Positions 1 through 8,428 of a stretch of DNA of 40,091 bases are shown one piece after another. Below the pieces are notes generated by a model. That model did not search any database, was not told the origin of the DNA, and saw only the letters and a program-made list of their open reading frames with translations. This DNA comes from Betaproteobacteria bacterium (lineage in GTDB: Bacteria > Pseudomonadota > Gammaproteobacteria > Burkholderiales > Burkholderiaceae_C), in NCBI GenBank assembly GCA_947448675.1, contig CANFOR010000002.1:1-40091 (forward strand), written 5' to 3'. How positions within the stretch are numbered: the stretch's first letter is position 1; each line of letters starts with the position of its first letter. The translations under genes were made by a program, and so were the position numbers.

Positions 1-1811
1 CCCAGCCTTTTAGCCTGTACAACACCAGCGCCACTTACCGTAGCTGGGAGACCAGTGCCTCGGTGGGCAACAAAAACGGCAACCTGGCTTGGTTCATGAA
101 CTTTGAACACACTGACAGCCAGGGCCAGCCGCTGACCTTTGCCACACGCCTGCTCTCCAGCGGCACCAACAGCAGCGCAGGCACGCCGGTTAGCGGTGCG
201 GTGCTGGGCAACAACAGTGCCAACGCACCCTGGACCATCATCGGCACCGGCACGCAGTACCACACCCAGCAAGACCACATCAAGGCCAAGCTGGCCTACG
301 ATGTAAGCCCCACGGTGCGCGCTAGCTATGTGCTGGGCCTGTGGCAAAACAACTCCACAGGCCTGCCCAGCAGCTACCTGAGCAATGCCGCTGGCCAGAG
401 CGTGAGCAGCGGTGCCATCAACATCAATGGCAAGGCCTATACGGGCTCGCAAGCCCTGACGGGCGGCGACTTTGCTGTGACCCAGCAAAGCAGTTCGCAC
501 GCCATACACGGCCTCTCGCTCAAGAGCCACACCCAAGGCGTATTCGACTGGGAAGTGGCCGCCAGCTTGTACGACTACAGCAAAGACCAGCTGCGCCAAA
601 ACGCCAGTAGCAACAGCTTTCCCAATGCCACCAGTGGCGGCGCAGGCACCCTGGCCGACGGCGGCGGCTCAGGCTGGAACAACCTGGCCCTGCGCGGCAC
701 TTGGCGGCCCGGCGCAGACAGCGCTGCCGCCAAAGATGCCAAGAGCCCACACGTAGTGGACTTTGGCTACCAGCAAGACCACTACACCCTGCAGTACCGC
801 ACGTCTAGCATCACGGGCAACTTCCTCACTGACCCTGCAGGCAGCACGCTGAGCAATGTGGGCGGCAACACCGCTTTGCAAAGCCTGTATGCGCAAGACA
901 CCTGGGCTTTTGCGCCGCGCTACAAAGCGGTGCTGGGCCTGCGCGCCGAGCAGTGGACGGCCAGCAATGGCAACACACAAATTTTGAACGCCACGCCCGC
1001 AGTGAACACCCAGTGGCCGCAGCGTACCGAGCGCTTTGCCTCGCCCAAGGCCGCGCTCTCATACCAGTGGGCTGCAGACACGGTGCTCAAGGCCTCGCTG
1101 GGCCGCGCGGTGCGCATGCCCACCGTGAGCGAACTGTATGGCGGCACCTCGACCACCAATGCGCGTTTCATCAACGACCCGAATCTGCAGCCCGAGAAGT
1201 CATGGACGGGCGAGCTCAGCGCCGAAAAAGACCTGGGCACCGCCTTGTTGCGCCTGACCTATTTCCACGAGAACACGCGCGACGCGCTGTACTCGCAAAC
1301 CACGTTGGACCCGGTGGCTTTGGTCAACGTGAGCCGGGTACAAAACATTGGCCGCATCGAAACCCAGGGCTTGGAGCTGGCCTACAACGCCAACGACGTA
1401 TTCACCAAGGGCTTGGACCTGAGCAGCAGCCTGACCTACGCCCATTCCATCATTAAAGAGAACAGCGGTTTTGTGGCCACGCCCGGTGACACCATTGGCA
1501 AGCAGCAGCCCAACATCCCCCAATGGCGCGGCACCGTGCTGGCGGGCTACCGCTGGAATGCGCAATGGACCAGCAGCCTGGGTGTACGCTACAGTGGCAA
1601 CCAATACCGCACGCTGAACAACGCCGACGTCAACGGCATGGCCTACCAAGGCGTGAGCAAGTTTTTGGTGGCCGACCTGCGGGTGCGCTATCAAGTGAAC
1701 AAACAATGGAGTGCGGCTTTTGGCATCGACAATCTGAACAACGCCCAGTACTGGAACTTTCACCCCTATCCCCAGCGCAGCTACAACGCCGAGCTGAAGT
1801 TTGACCTTTAA
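1..1811 (+). CDS. TonB-dependent receptor, 3' part (5' end outside window)
   Basis: Outer-membrane beta-barrel receptor that would import a metal or metal chelate using TonB energy. The reading frame is open from the first bases of the window, so only the barrel is present; the N-terminal plug and signal peptide lie upstream. Visible barrel features are alternating aromatic/polar strands, the family-typical stretch with RMPTVSELYG then NPNLQPEKSWTGELS, and a C-terminal strand ending in Phe-Asp-Leu, close to the aromatic ending that BAM recognises. The stop codon is followed after eight bases by a YcnI-type gene and then a PCuAC chaperone, both copper-handling families, so copper is the likeliest substrate (inference from neighbours). 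The substrate cannot be read from the barrel itself. Confidence 0.9.
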   Translation, partial: QPFSLYNTSATYRSWETSASVGNKNGNLAWFMNFEHTDSQGQPLTFATRLLSSGTNSSAGTPVSGAVLGNNSANAPWTIIGTGTQYHTQQDHIKAKLAYDVSPTVRASYVLGLWQNNSTGLPSSYLSNAAGQSVSSGAININGKAYTGSQALTGGDFAVTQQSSSHAIHGLSLKSHTQGVFDWEVAASLYDYSKDQLRQNASSNSFPNATSGGAGTLADGGGSGWNNLALRGTWRPGADSAAAKDAKSPHVVDFGYQQDHYTLQYRTSSITGNFLTDPAGSTLSNVGGNTALQSLYAQDTWAFAPRYKAVLGLRAEQWTASNGNTQILNATPAVNTQWPQRTERFASPKAALSYQWAADTVLKASLGRAVRMPTVSELYGGTSTTNARFINDPNLQPEKSWTGELSAEKDLGTALLRLTYFHENTRDALYSQTTLDPVALVNVSRVQNIGRIETQGLELAYNANDVFTKGLDLSSSLTYAHSIIKENSGFVATPGDTIGKQQPNIPQWRGTVLAGYRWNAQWTSSLGVRYSGNQYRTLNNADVNGMAYQGVSKFLVADLRVRYQVNKQWSAAFGIDNLNNAQYWNFHPYPQRSYNAELKFDL

Positions 1812-1819
1812 GGCTTGCC

Positions 1820-2434
1820 ATGAAAACCTTCACATGCCCTTCCACACCGCCCTCCACACCTCCTTCGCTCGCTCTTAAAAAGATAGCTGTCTACGCATTA
1901 TTGGCGGGCGTTACCGCCGTTTTGAGTGGTTTTTTAGCACCCGCCAGCGCGCATATTGTGTTTGACAACCCTGTCGCCGTTGCGGGCAGCAATTACAAAG
2001 CGGTTTTTAGAATCGGCCACGGCTGCGGCAACTCGCCTTTGAAGCAACTTGTGGTCACTATTCCTGCCGGTGTTCAGGGTGCCAAGCCAATGCCCAAAGC
2101 CGGTTGGAACTTGGAGATCGTGCGCGAAAAGTTGGCCACGCCCTATGTCGAATATGGCCGCACGATCAGCGAAGACGTGCGCCGCATCAGCTGGACAGCC
2201 AAGAGCAAAGACGACTACTTGCTCAACGACTGGTTCGACGAGTTTGTGCTACGGGCCAAACTACCCAGCACACCCGGCATGCTGTACTGGAGCGTAGCCC
2301 AGGTTTGCGAAGAGGGCCGCATGGACTGGGCCCAGGTGCCCACGCCCGGGCAAGACCCCAAAAAGCTGAAAAGCCCCGCTGCCACCTTAGACGTGCAAGC
2401 GGCCCCCAGCGGCAGTGCCGAGCATCACCATTGA
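1820..2434 (+). CDS. YcnI/DUF1775 family periplasmic copper-binding protein
   Basis: 204 residues. A long N-region and hydrophobic segment (about residues 20-43) end at Ala-Ser-Ala before His45-Ile-Val-Phe, so the mature protein would start with histidine. In YcnI proteins this N-terminal His forms part of a monohistidine copper site (family knowledge). The DUF1775 core follows, with GCGNSPLKQLVVTIPAGV, KPMPKAGWNLEI and the Trp-containing SVAQVCEEGR. The C-terminus ends in a short His tail (EHHH), which could add metal binding. It starts eight bases after the receptor stop and is followed by the PCuAC gene, which fits one operon for copper delivery. An AT-rich mini-repeat (1871-1913) forms part of the signal-peptide coding sequence, so the codons there differ from the rest of the gene. 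Confidence 0.88.
   Translation: MKTFTCPSTPPSTPPSLALKKIAVYALLAGVTAVLSGFLAPASAHIVFDNPVAVAGSNYKAVFRIGHGCGNSPLKQLVVTIPAGVQGAKPMPKAGWNLEIVREKLATPYVEYGRTISEDVRRISWTAKSKDDYLLNDWFDEFVLRAKLPSTPGMLYWSVAQVCEEGRMDWAQVPTPGQDPKKLKSPAATLDVQAAPSGSAEHHH
1871..1913 (+). repeat. Mini-repeat copy 1 (signal peptide of YcnI-like gene)
   Basis: GCTC, nine bases, TAGC, five bases, ACGC, followed by a GGCGGGCG stretch. It is in frame and encodes part of the signal peptide. Confidence 0.65.
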
Positions 2435-2441
2435 GCCTTTT

Positions 2442-2993
2442 ATGAAACGATTGCTGCGCTATTTCACACCCCGCCAAGCCCAGGCGCGCACCAGCATGCG
2501 CGCGCGCAACTACGCCGTTGTTGCTTGCGCATTTTGCACAGCCCTGCTCAGTCTGCTTCTGACCACTGCGCCGCCTGCCAGCGCGGCCTTGGCACCCACG
2601 CCTGCCGCCGTGCGTGTGCAGGCCGCCTGGGCTCGCGCCAGCGTGCCGGGGCAAAGGGCCAGCGGGGCCTTTATGACGCTCACCGCCAAGGAGCCCCTCA
2701 CTTTGGTGGCAGTATCGTCCCCGATGGCGGGCGTGAGCGAAATCCACAACATGAAGATCGAAGGCGAGGTCATGAAAATGCGCCGCCTGCCACAGGGCCT
2801 GGACCTGCCCGCGGGCCAAGCCGTGCAACTCAAACCCGGCAGCGTGCACCTGATGCTGATGGACTTGAAAGCGCCTTTGCAAAAAGACGCTCACGTGCCG
2901 TTGACCCTGGTCTTTAAAGACGCGCGCAACGTGCAAAGCACGCTAGAGCTGCAAGTGCCCATTGGCCTGGCCGCGCCCACGGTCTTGGAGTAA
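2442..2993 (+). CDS. Periplasmic copper chaperone PCuA(C) family
   Basis: About 183 residues from the ATG at 2442. An upstream in-frame GTG (2415) would overlap the previous gene, and an internal ATG at 2496 would give a shorter, cleaner signal peptide. The segment NYAVVACAFCTALLSLLL ending in Ala-Ser-Ala is a Sec signal. The PCuAC metal motif is clear: His-Asn-Met at the first site, then Met-Lys-Met about ten residues on, and His-Leu-Met-Leu-Met in the distal strand (H-M-X10-M-X21-H-X-M pattern). Such proteins hold Cu(I) in the periplasm and hand it to cytochrome oxidase assembly or to importers. The position after the TonB receptor and YcnI genes supports a copper trafficking operon. It is followed by phaM in the same direction after 32 bases, with its own ribosome binding site. 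Confidence 0.92.
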   Translation: MKRLLRYFTPRQAQARTSMRARNYAVVACAFCTALLSLLLTTAPPASAALAPTPAAVRVQAAWARASVPGQRASGAFMTLTAKEPLTLVAVSSPMAGVSEIHNMKIEGEVMKMRRLPQGLDLPAGQAVQLKPGSVHLMLMDLKAPLQKDAHVPLTLVFKDARNVQSTLELQVPIGLAAPTVLE

Positions 2994-3025
2994 GCTGTAG
3001 GCACAAATACAGCAGGAGAAAGCGC

Positions 3026-3775
3026 ATGACCGACGCAGCAAATGGTTTTGGCAGTTTTGGCAAATTGGTTCCGGGTTTTGACTTTTTGCAAAACCTGAGC
3101 GGCGCGGCCAAGGCCAGCCCCGCCAACATGCCGCCCCCAATGGGCAACTGGCTAGCGCCCAGCATCAATATCGAAGAGCTCGACAAACGCATTGAAGAAC
3201 TCAAGGCGGTGCAGTTTTGGCTCGACCAAAACGCCAACGCGCTCAAGGCCAGCATCCAAGCGCTAGAGGTGCAAAAAATGACCCTCACCGCGCTCAAGGG
3301 CATGAACTTCAGCATGGCCGATATGGCCAAGGCTTTTACGCCGCAGGCGGCGAGTGCCCCCGCCAGTTCCGCGACAAGTCCAACGGCCAGCAGTGCTGCT
3401 GCGAACGCAAATGCCAGCTCGCCCCCCAACACCGAAGCGTCCACTGCAGGCAGCGCAGCAGCAGCCGTGCCCGATGCCGCAGCCAAAGCAAGCGCTGCGC
3501 CCGGCGTGGTTGACCCCGTGCAATGGTGGGGCGCGCTCACGCAGCAGTTTCAAAGCATTGCCGCCAGCGCCATGCAAGACGCTGCCAAACACAGCGCAGC
3601 TGCAAGTGGAACGGCCCATGCAAACGCTACAAAAAAAGGAGCTGCAAACGCACGCCCGGTGCGCGCTAGCGCCAAAAACACAAAAAAACCCGCACGCAAA
3701 GCTAGCGCACCCATAGCTGCCAAAACCAGCGCGCCCAAAGCCAGCACGGCCGCTCAACGCCGCAAGGCAACTTGA
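3026..3775 (+). CDS. phaM: PhaM-type polyhydroxyalkanoate granule regulatory protein
   Basis: 249 residues. The N-terminal half matches PhaM: a Phe/Gly-rich start (GFGSFGKLVPGFDFLQNL), a short proline region, then a helical segment beginning INIEELDKRIEELKAVQFWL and ending at GMNFSMADMAKAF. The C-terminal third is Ala/Ser/Lys/Arg-rich with repeated basic patches, like the histone-like tail by which PhaM binds DNA. In Cupriavidus, PhaM activates PHB synthase and tethers granules to the nucleoid (family knowledge). The start is supported by AGGAG eight bases upstream of ATG 3026. A mini-repeat at 3626-3670 encodes part of the basic tail, and a more degenerate match lies at 3701-3726. The stop overlaps the next start as TGATG. 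Confidence 0.88.
   Translation: MTDAANGFGSFGKLVPGFDFLQNLSGAAKASPANMPPPMGNWLAPSINIEELDKRIEELKAVQFWLDQNANALKASIQALEVQKMTLTALKGMNFSMADMAKAFTPQAASAPASSATSPTASSAAANANASSPPNTEASTAGSAAAAVPDAAAKASAAPGVVDPVQWWGALTQQFQSIAASAMQDAAKHSAAASGTAHANATKKGAANARPVRASAKNTKKPARKASAPIAAKTSAPKASTAAQRRKAT
3626..3670 (+). repeat. Mini-repeat copy 2 (phaM basic tail)
   Basis: GCTA, nine bases (mainly A), GAGC, five bases, ACGC, then a GC-rich end with GCGCTAGC. It is in frame in phaM. Confidence 0.75.
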
Positions 3776-5070
3776 TGAAACTCTTCCCCAGCGCGCACGC
3801 CACCCACCCGCAGTGGCGCATGGCGGCCGCCCTGGTGCTGGCCCAGTTGCGCGCACAGATGGCCTTGCCCAGCTATGCTGCGGCGCCGTCATTAGGCTTG
3901 CTCTACATCACCGACCACTACGCTGCGCAGGCCCAAGAGATTTTGGATTTTTTGAGCGCCGAGCTGCCCGAGGTGACCGACTGGTCTGGCACCGTGGGCG
4001 TGGGTGTTGCCGCCAACAATGTGGAATATTTTGACGAGCCCGCACTCAGCCTGATGCTGTGCGCACTGCCCGCCGAGCAGTACCGCGTGTTTTCGGGCGT
4101 CGCGCCCCTGGGTGGCCTGAACACCGGCGCGTTTGAAGCGCATACCGCACTGATCCATGCCGACGGTCACACGCCCGACTTGACCGACTTGATTGCCGAA
4201 CTGGCCGGCCGCACGCACAGCGGTTACTTGTTTGGGGGGCTGGCCAGCAGCCGCAGCCACACAGTGCAATTTGCCGTGGGCGGCAATGGCAATATCAAGG
4301 GCCAGGGCGCGGCGCGCGGCGTTTTTGAGGGTGGCATGAGCGGTGTAGCCTTTGGCGCGGGCGTAGGCTTGCTCTCGCGCGTTACGCAGGGCTGTCAACC
4401 GGTCTCAGGCACGCGCAGCATCACCGCCTGCGAGCGCAACCTGGTGCTGGAGTTAGACGGCAGGCCCGCGCTGGACGTGCTGCTGGCCGACCTGGGCGTG
4501 TCGCTTGACCAACCGCGCGCGGCCCTGGCCAAGGTGCGCGCCACCTTGGTAGGCTTGTCCGACGCTGCACGCGGCATCGCGGGCGACAGCATCAACAAGG
4601 CCGGGCAATTTGGCCCCGATGTGCGGGTGCGCCACATCGTGGGCCTGGATCCCGCGCGCCAAGGCGTGGCCATTGCCGAAACGGTGGAGCCGGGCATGCG
4701 CCTGGCCTTTTGCCAGCGCAACGCGGCCACTGCGCGCAGCGACTTGGTGCGCGTGTGCGCCGAGATCCGTGAAGAACTAGAACCCGAAGAAATGGCGCTG
4801 GAAACCGCCAATGCCCTGGCCTTGCCCGAGGCCCAGGCTAGCGCCCACCCGGCGCGGCGTATTGCTGGTGCGGTGTACGTGAGCTGCTCTGGGCGCGGTG
4901 GCCCGCACTTTGGTGCGCCCAGTGCCGAGCTGCAAATAGTGCGCCGGGCTTTGGGCGACGTGCCCTTGGTGGGTTTTTTTGCAGGCGGCGAGATTGCGCG
5001 CCACCACCTGTATGGCTACACCGGTGTGCTCACCGTGTTTACCGACGCCGCGGCGGGCCCAGCGCACTAG
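3775..5070 (+). CDS. FIST signal-transduction domain protein
   Basis: 431 residues from ATG 3775, which overlaps the phaM stop by one base; a TTG one codon earlier is the only longer option. FIST_N covers about residues 30-240 (NNVEYFDEPALSLMLCAL, then HSGYLFGGLASSRS) and FIST_C about 250-420 (GAVYVSCSGRGGPHFGAPSAE, VPLVGFFAGGEIA). FIST domains are predicted small-ligand sensors, possibly for amino acids, usually fused to or partnered with signalling proteins; here the domain stands alone with no output module. No signal peptide is visible, so it should be cytoplasmic. The coupling to phaM may link sensing to carbon storage, but that is only a neighbourhood argument. It converges with the ndh gene four bases downstream. 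Confidence 0.88.
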   Translation: MKLFPSAHATHPQWRMAAALVLAQLRAQMALPSYAAAPSLGLLYITDHYAAQAQEILDFLSAELPEVTDWSGTVGVGVAANNVEYFDEPALSLMLCALPAEQYRVFSGVAPLGGLNTGAFEAHTALIHADGHTPDLTDLIAELAGRTHSGYLFGGLASSRSHTVQFAVGGNGNIKGQGAARGVFEGGMSGVAFGAGVGLLSRVTQGCQPVSGTRSITACERNLVLELDGRPALDVLLADLGVSLDQPRAALAKVRATLVGLSDAARGIAGDSINKAGQFGPDVRVRHIVGLDPARQGVAIAETVEPGMRLAFCQRNAATARSDLVRVCAEIREELEPEEMALETANALALPEAQASAHPARRIAGAVYVSCSGRGGPHFGAPSAELQIVRRALGDVPLVGFFAGGEIARHHLYGYTGVLTVFTDAAAGPAH

Positions 5071-5074
5071 CGCA

Positions 5075-6421
5075 CTAATGCAGCTTGACGTGCGGCTCGG
5101 TGCGCCGCGTTAGAAAACGGGCGAGCGTGTCGAGCGCTACTTTGGCAAAACCGTGCAATGCGTATTCGTGCATTTTGTAGAGCGACACATACATTAAACG
5201 CGCGAACAGGCCCTCAACAAACAAACTGCCGCCGACCAGGCCACCCATCATATTGCCTACGGTGCTGTATTCACCCAAGGAGACCAAAGAGCCGAAGTCG
5301 CGGTAGCGGTATTCGCTGGGCGCTCGGCCGGCCAGGCGCTGCTGAATTTGCCGCGCCAAGTGCGACGCTTGTTGGTGTGCCGCCTGGGCCCGAGGTGGTA
5401 CCAAGCGTGTGCTGTTGGCGCTGCCGTCGGGCCAGGGGCAGGCCGCGCAGTCGCCGATGGCGAAGATGTTGTCATCCAGCGTGGTTTGCAGCGTGGGTCG
5501 CACCTGCAATTGGTGGATGCGGTTGCTCTCTAAGCCACCCAGACCTTGCAAAAAATCAGGCGCTTTCACGCCTGCGGCCCACACCACCAACTCGGCGGCA
5601 ATATGCCGCCCGTCGGCAAGGCGCACGCCGTCCGGCAAGACCTCGGCCACCTTAGCGTTGGTGTGCACCGCCACGCCCAATTCGCGCAGCAATTTTTCGG
5701 TAGCAACTGAGAGCCGCTCAGGCAGGGCGGGCAAGATACGGGGCGCAGCTTCGATCACATTGACCTGAATATCTTTGTCGGCATTCAAGTGGTCGAGCCC
5801 ATAGGCCACCACTTCTCGGGTGCTGCGGTGCAGCTCGGCGGCCAGCTCCACGCCGGTTGCGCCTGCACCAATGATGGCCACATGCAATTGCTCGGGGCGC
5901 AGCGGCTCGGTTTGCGTGTTGGCCCGAATAAAGGCGCTGAGCATGCGGCGGTGAAAGCGCCGTGCGTCGGCTGCGCTTTCAAGCTTCATCGCGTAGGGGC
6001 CGACGCCGGGGGTGCCAAAGTCGTTGCTCTGGCTACCCACGGCAATGACCAAAGTGTCGTAGCCTAGGCGGCGCTCGGGGGTAATGCTTTGGCCGTCGTC
6101 GTCGATGTAAGGTGCAATGCTGATCTCACGCAATGTGCGGTCCAGGCCGGTCATGGCACCCAGGCAGCTGCTAAAGCCATGCCAATGCGCTTGCGCCAGC
6201 ATGTCGACCTCGTGTACGCCCATGTCCATGCTGCCAGCGGCAATTTCGTGCAGCTTGGGCTTCCAGATATGGGTGCGGTTGGCATCAACCAAGACCACAT
6301 GGGCGCAGGCTTTGCGCCCGCGCCGCGCTCCCAGCTTGTTACCCAAGGCGGTGGCAAGCTCTAGGCCTGCAGCGCCGCCTCCGACGATGACGATGCGGTG
6401 GAGTGGTGTATTTGCGCTCAT
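5075..6421 (-). CDS. ndh: Type II NADH:quinone oxidoreductase-like FAD enzyme
   Basis: 448 residues, close to E. coli Ndh (434). The FAD-binding Rossmann motif GGGAAG is at residues 14-19 and the NADH-binding GAGATG at 185-190. TLVIAVGSQSNDFGTPG and FAIGDCAACP are typical of the pyridine nucleotide-disulphide oxidoreductase family, and the redox-active CxxxxC pair is absent, as expected for NDH-2. The C-terminal region (residues about 405-435, LYVSLYKMHEYALHGF) corresponds to the amphipathic helices that attach NDH-2 to the inner face of the membrane. It would oxidise NADH and reduce ubiquinone without proton pumping. It is divergent from the acyltransferase fusion across 92 bases and converges on the FIST gene. 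Assignment to NDH-2 rather than another quinone reductase is likely but not proven. Confidence 0.88.
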   Translation of the reverse strand: MSANTPLHRIVIVGGGAAGLELATALGNKLGARRGRKACAHVVLVDANRTHIWKPKLHEIAAGSMDMGVHEVDMLAQAHWHGFSSCLGAMTGLDRTLREISIAPYIDDDGQSITPERRLGYDTLVIAVGSQSNDFGTPGVGPYAMKLESAADARRFHRRMLSAFIRANTQTEPLRPEQLHVAIIGAGATGVELAAELHRSTREVVAYGLDHLNADKDIQVNVIEAAPRILPALPERLSVATEKLLRELGVAVHTNAKVAEVLPDGVRLADGRHIAAELVVWAAGVKAPDFLQGLGGLESNRIHQLQVRPTLQTTLDDNIFAIGDCAACPWPDGSANSTRLVPPRAQAAHQQASHLARQIQQRLAGRAPSEYRYRDFGSLVSLGEYSTVGNMMGGLVGGSLFVEGLFARLMYVSLYKMHEYALHGFAKVALDTLARFLTRRTEPHVKLH

Positions 6422-6513
6422 GGGCTATAGCCTACCACTGGGCAAGCCCTGGCTTACGATGTCACAGTCTGCCGTCACAATCTAAGCTAACGACTATTTG
6501 CCGAGACTTTTAT

Positions 6514-8421
6514 ATGCGCAACACTTCCAGCACTCCCGCACATGAACATCCCAACCAATTTGCGCTCTTGAAGCAAAAGCGGTTTGCGCCTTTTTTCTGG
6601 ACGCAATTCTCTGGTGCAGCGAATGACAATTTGTTCAAATTCGCGTTTACGGTGATGGTGACCTACCAACTCAGTGTGGACTGGATGCAACCGGCGATGG
6701 CGGGCTTGATAATTGGCGCGCTGTTCATTCTGCCTTTTCTATTGTTTTCTGCCACTTCCGGCCAGCTCACCGATAAGCTCAACAAAACGGTGATGATTCG
6801 CTTTGTTAAAAATTTAGAAGTGCTCATCATGCTGATTGCGGCTTTTGGGTTTATCACCGCAAATGCCGCTGTGCTGTTGCTCTGCACTTTTTTAATGGGG
6901 CTCCACTCCACGCTGTTTGGCCCTGTTAAGTTTGCATACCTGCCCCAAGTGCTGAGCGAACGCGAACTAACCGGCGGCAATGGCATGGTGGAGATGGGCA
7001 CTTTTGTAGCCATTTTGCTGGGCAATGTGGTGGGCGGCATTATTGTGGCGATTCCTGAAACTGGCCACCGTGATATAGCCATCGCTTGCGTGGTTTTGGC
7101 CTTGTTCGGCCGTGCGGTTGCGCAGTACATACCCAGTGCACCGGCTACCGACCCTGGGTTGAAAATCAATTGGAATCCCGTCACCGAAACCTGGGCCAAT
7201 CTGAAACTGGCGCATGGCAACTTGGTTGTGTTTCGTTCTTTGCTGGGCATAAGATGGATGTGGTTTTTTGGCGCCGTGTTTTTGAGCCAGTTTCCCAGCT
7301 TTGCGAAAGAGGTTTTGCATGGTGATGCCCATGTTGCCTCGTTACTCTTGGTGGTATTTTCGATTGGCATTGGCACTGGCTCTTTGCTCTGCGAAGTACT
7401 TTCTAAACGCCATGTAGAAATTGGCTTGGTGCCGCTTGGCGCTATTGGTATGAGCGTGTTTGCCATCGACCTTTACTTTGCTTCGCGCAGCATGCCTGCT
7501 TCTGAAATCATGGGCCTGGATGCATTCATGGCACAGCACGCGCATTGGCGTGTGATGGCAGACTTATTTTTACTCAGTCTGTTTGCCGGGCTGTACAGCG
7601 TACCCATGTATGCGCTGATTCAGCTACGCAGCGTAGCGTCGCACCGTGCACGCATCATTGCGGCCAACAATATTCTAAATGCGCTGTTCATGATTGCCAG
7701 CTCCATCATCGCTGGTGCTCTGCTAGCTTCACAATTTACGGTGCCGCAAATTTTCTTATTCGTTGGAATTGCCAACGCAGTCGTTGCTGCCTACATCTTC
7801 TTGATCGTGCCGGAGTATTTGCTGCGTTTTATAGCCTGGTTGCTCTCGCACTTGGTTTACCGCTTCAAGATTCGCGGCGATGAAAACATTCCCACCACAG
7901 GTGCGGCGATTTTGGTGTGCAACCAGGTGAGTTTTGTAGACGCCATTTTGCTGATGGCGGCCAGCCCAAGGCCCATTGTGTTTGTAATGGACCACCGTAT
8001 TTTTAAATTGCCGATCTTGGGTTGGCTATTCAAGCTGGCCAAAGCCATCCCTATTGCATCACATAAGGAAGACCCAGAGGCTTATGTAACGGCTTTTGAA
8101 CGCGCCGCGCAGGTGCTTCAAGCTGGTGACTTGTTGTGCATCTTCCCCGAGGGTGGCATTACGCGCGACGGCACCTTGCAAGAGTTCAAAGGCGGTCTGA
8201 TAAAAATTTTAGAGCGCCAGACTGCTCCTGTGATACCTATGGCATTGCAGAACCTGTGGGGATCTTTCTTCAGCCGCGTCGAGAAGGGTAGCGCCATGGT
8301 GCGGCCGTTCAGACGCGGCCTCTGGAGCCGCGTTGGCTTAAATGTTGGTACGGCCCTAACGCCTGGGACAGTGTGCCCTGCGGGATTACAGGAGCGAGTT
8401 GCTGCTCTGCTTACTAGTTAA
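6514..8421 (+). CDS. LplT-like MFS flippase fused to PlsC-type acyltransferase
   Basis: 635 residues from ATG 6514; the in-frame extension upstream overlaps the divergent ndh start and is not used. Residues about 25-430 form a twelve-helix MFS domain like the lysophospholipid transporter LplT (FWTQFSGAANDNLFKFAF near the start). Residues about 445-635 form a PlsC/Aas-type acyltransferase domain. The two-part fusion would flip lyso-phosphatidylethanolamine inward and re-acylate it. The acyl-ACP synthetase domain of full Aas fusions is absent. Motif III is intact (FPEGG, 544-548), but motif I reads Asn470-Gln471-Val-Ser-Phe-Val-Asp476: the catalytic histidine of HX4D is glutamine (codon CAG at 7924-7926). 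Acyltransferase activity is therefore in doubt unless Gln is tolerated. Base composition is more AT-rich than its neighbours. Confidence 0.9.
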   Translation: MRNTSSTPAHEHPNQFALLKQKRFAPFFWTQFSGAANDNLFKFAFTVMVTYQLSVDWMQPAMAGLIIGALFILPFLLFSATSGQLTDKLNKTVMIRFVKNLEVLIMLIAAFGFITANAAVLLLCTFLMGLHSTLFGPVKFAYLPQVLSERELTGGNGMVEMGTFVAILLGNVVGGIIVAIPETGHRDIAIACVVLALFGRAVAQYIPSAPATDPGLKINWNPVTETWANLKLAHGNLVVFRSLLGIRWMWFFGAVFLSQFPSFAKEVLHGDAHVASLLLVVFSIGIGTGSLLCEVLSKRHVEIGLVPLGAIGMSVFAIDLYFASRSMPASEIMGLDAFMAQHAHWRVMADLFLLSLFAGLYSVPMYALIQLRSVASHRARIIAANNILNALFMIASSIIAGALLASQFTVPQIFLFVGIANAVVAAYIFLIVPEYLLRFIAWLLSHLVYRFKIRGDENIPTTGAAILVCNQVSFVDAILLMAASPRPIVFVMDHRIFKLPILGWLFKLAKAIPIASHKEDPEAYVTAFERAAQVLQAGDLLCIFPEGGITRDGTLQEFKGGLIKILERQTAPVIPMALQNLWGSFFSRVEKGSAMVRPFRRGLWSRVGLNVGTALTPGTVCPAGLQERVAALLTS

Positions 8422-8428
8422 AAGAGGC

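Noticed and set aside
3701..3726. GCTA-N9-TAGC in the phaM tail without AT-rich centre
   Set aside because: The spacing fits, but the centre is GC-rich and the last box is AAAC; it may be chance in a repetitive Ala/Lys tail.
6423..6432. Ten-base palindrome GGCTATAGCC before ndh
   Set aside because: Single short palindrome without a repeat or clear promoter spacing; too weak to call an operator.
6403..6513. N-terminal extension of the LplT-PlsC fusion
   Set aside because: It overlaps the divergent ndh start and has no ribosome binding site; ATG 6514 begins the conserved part.
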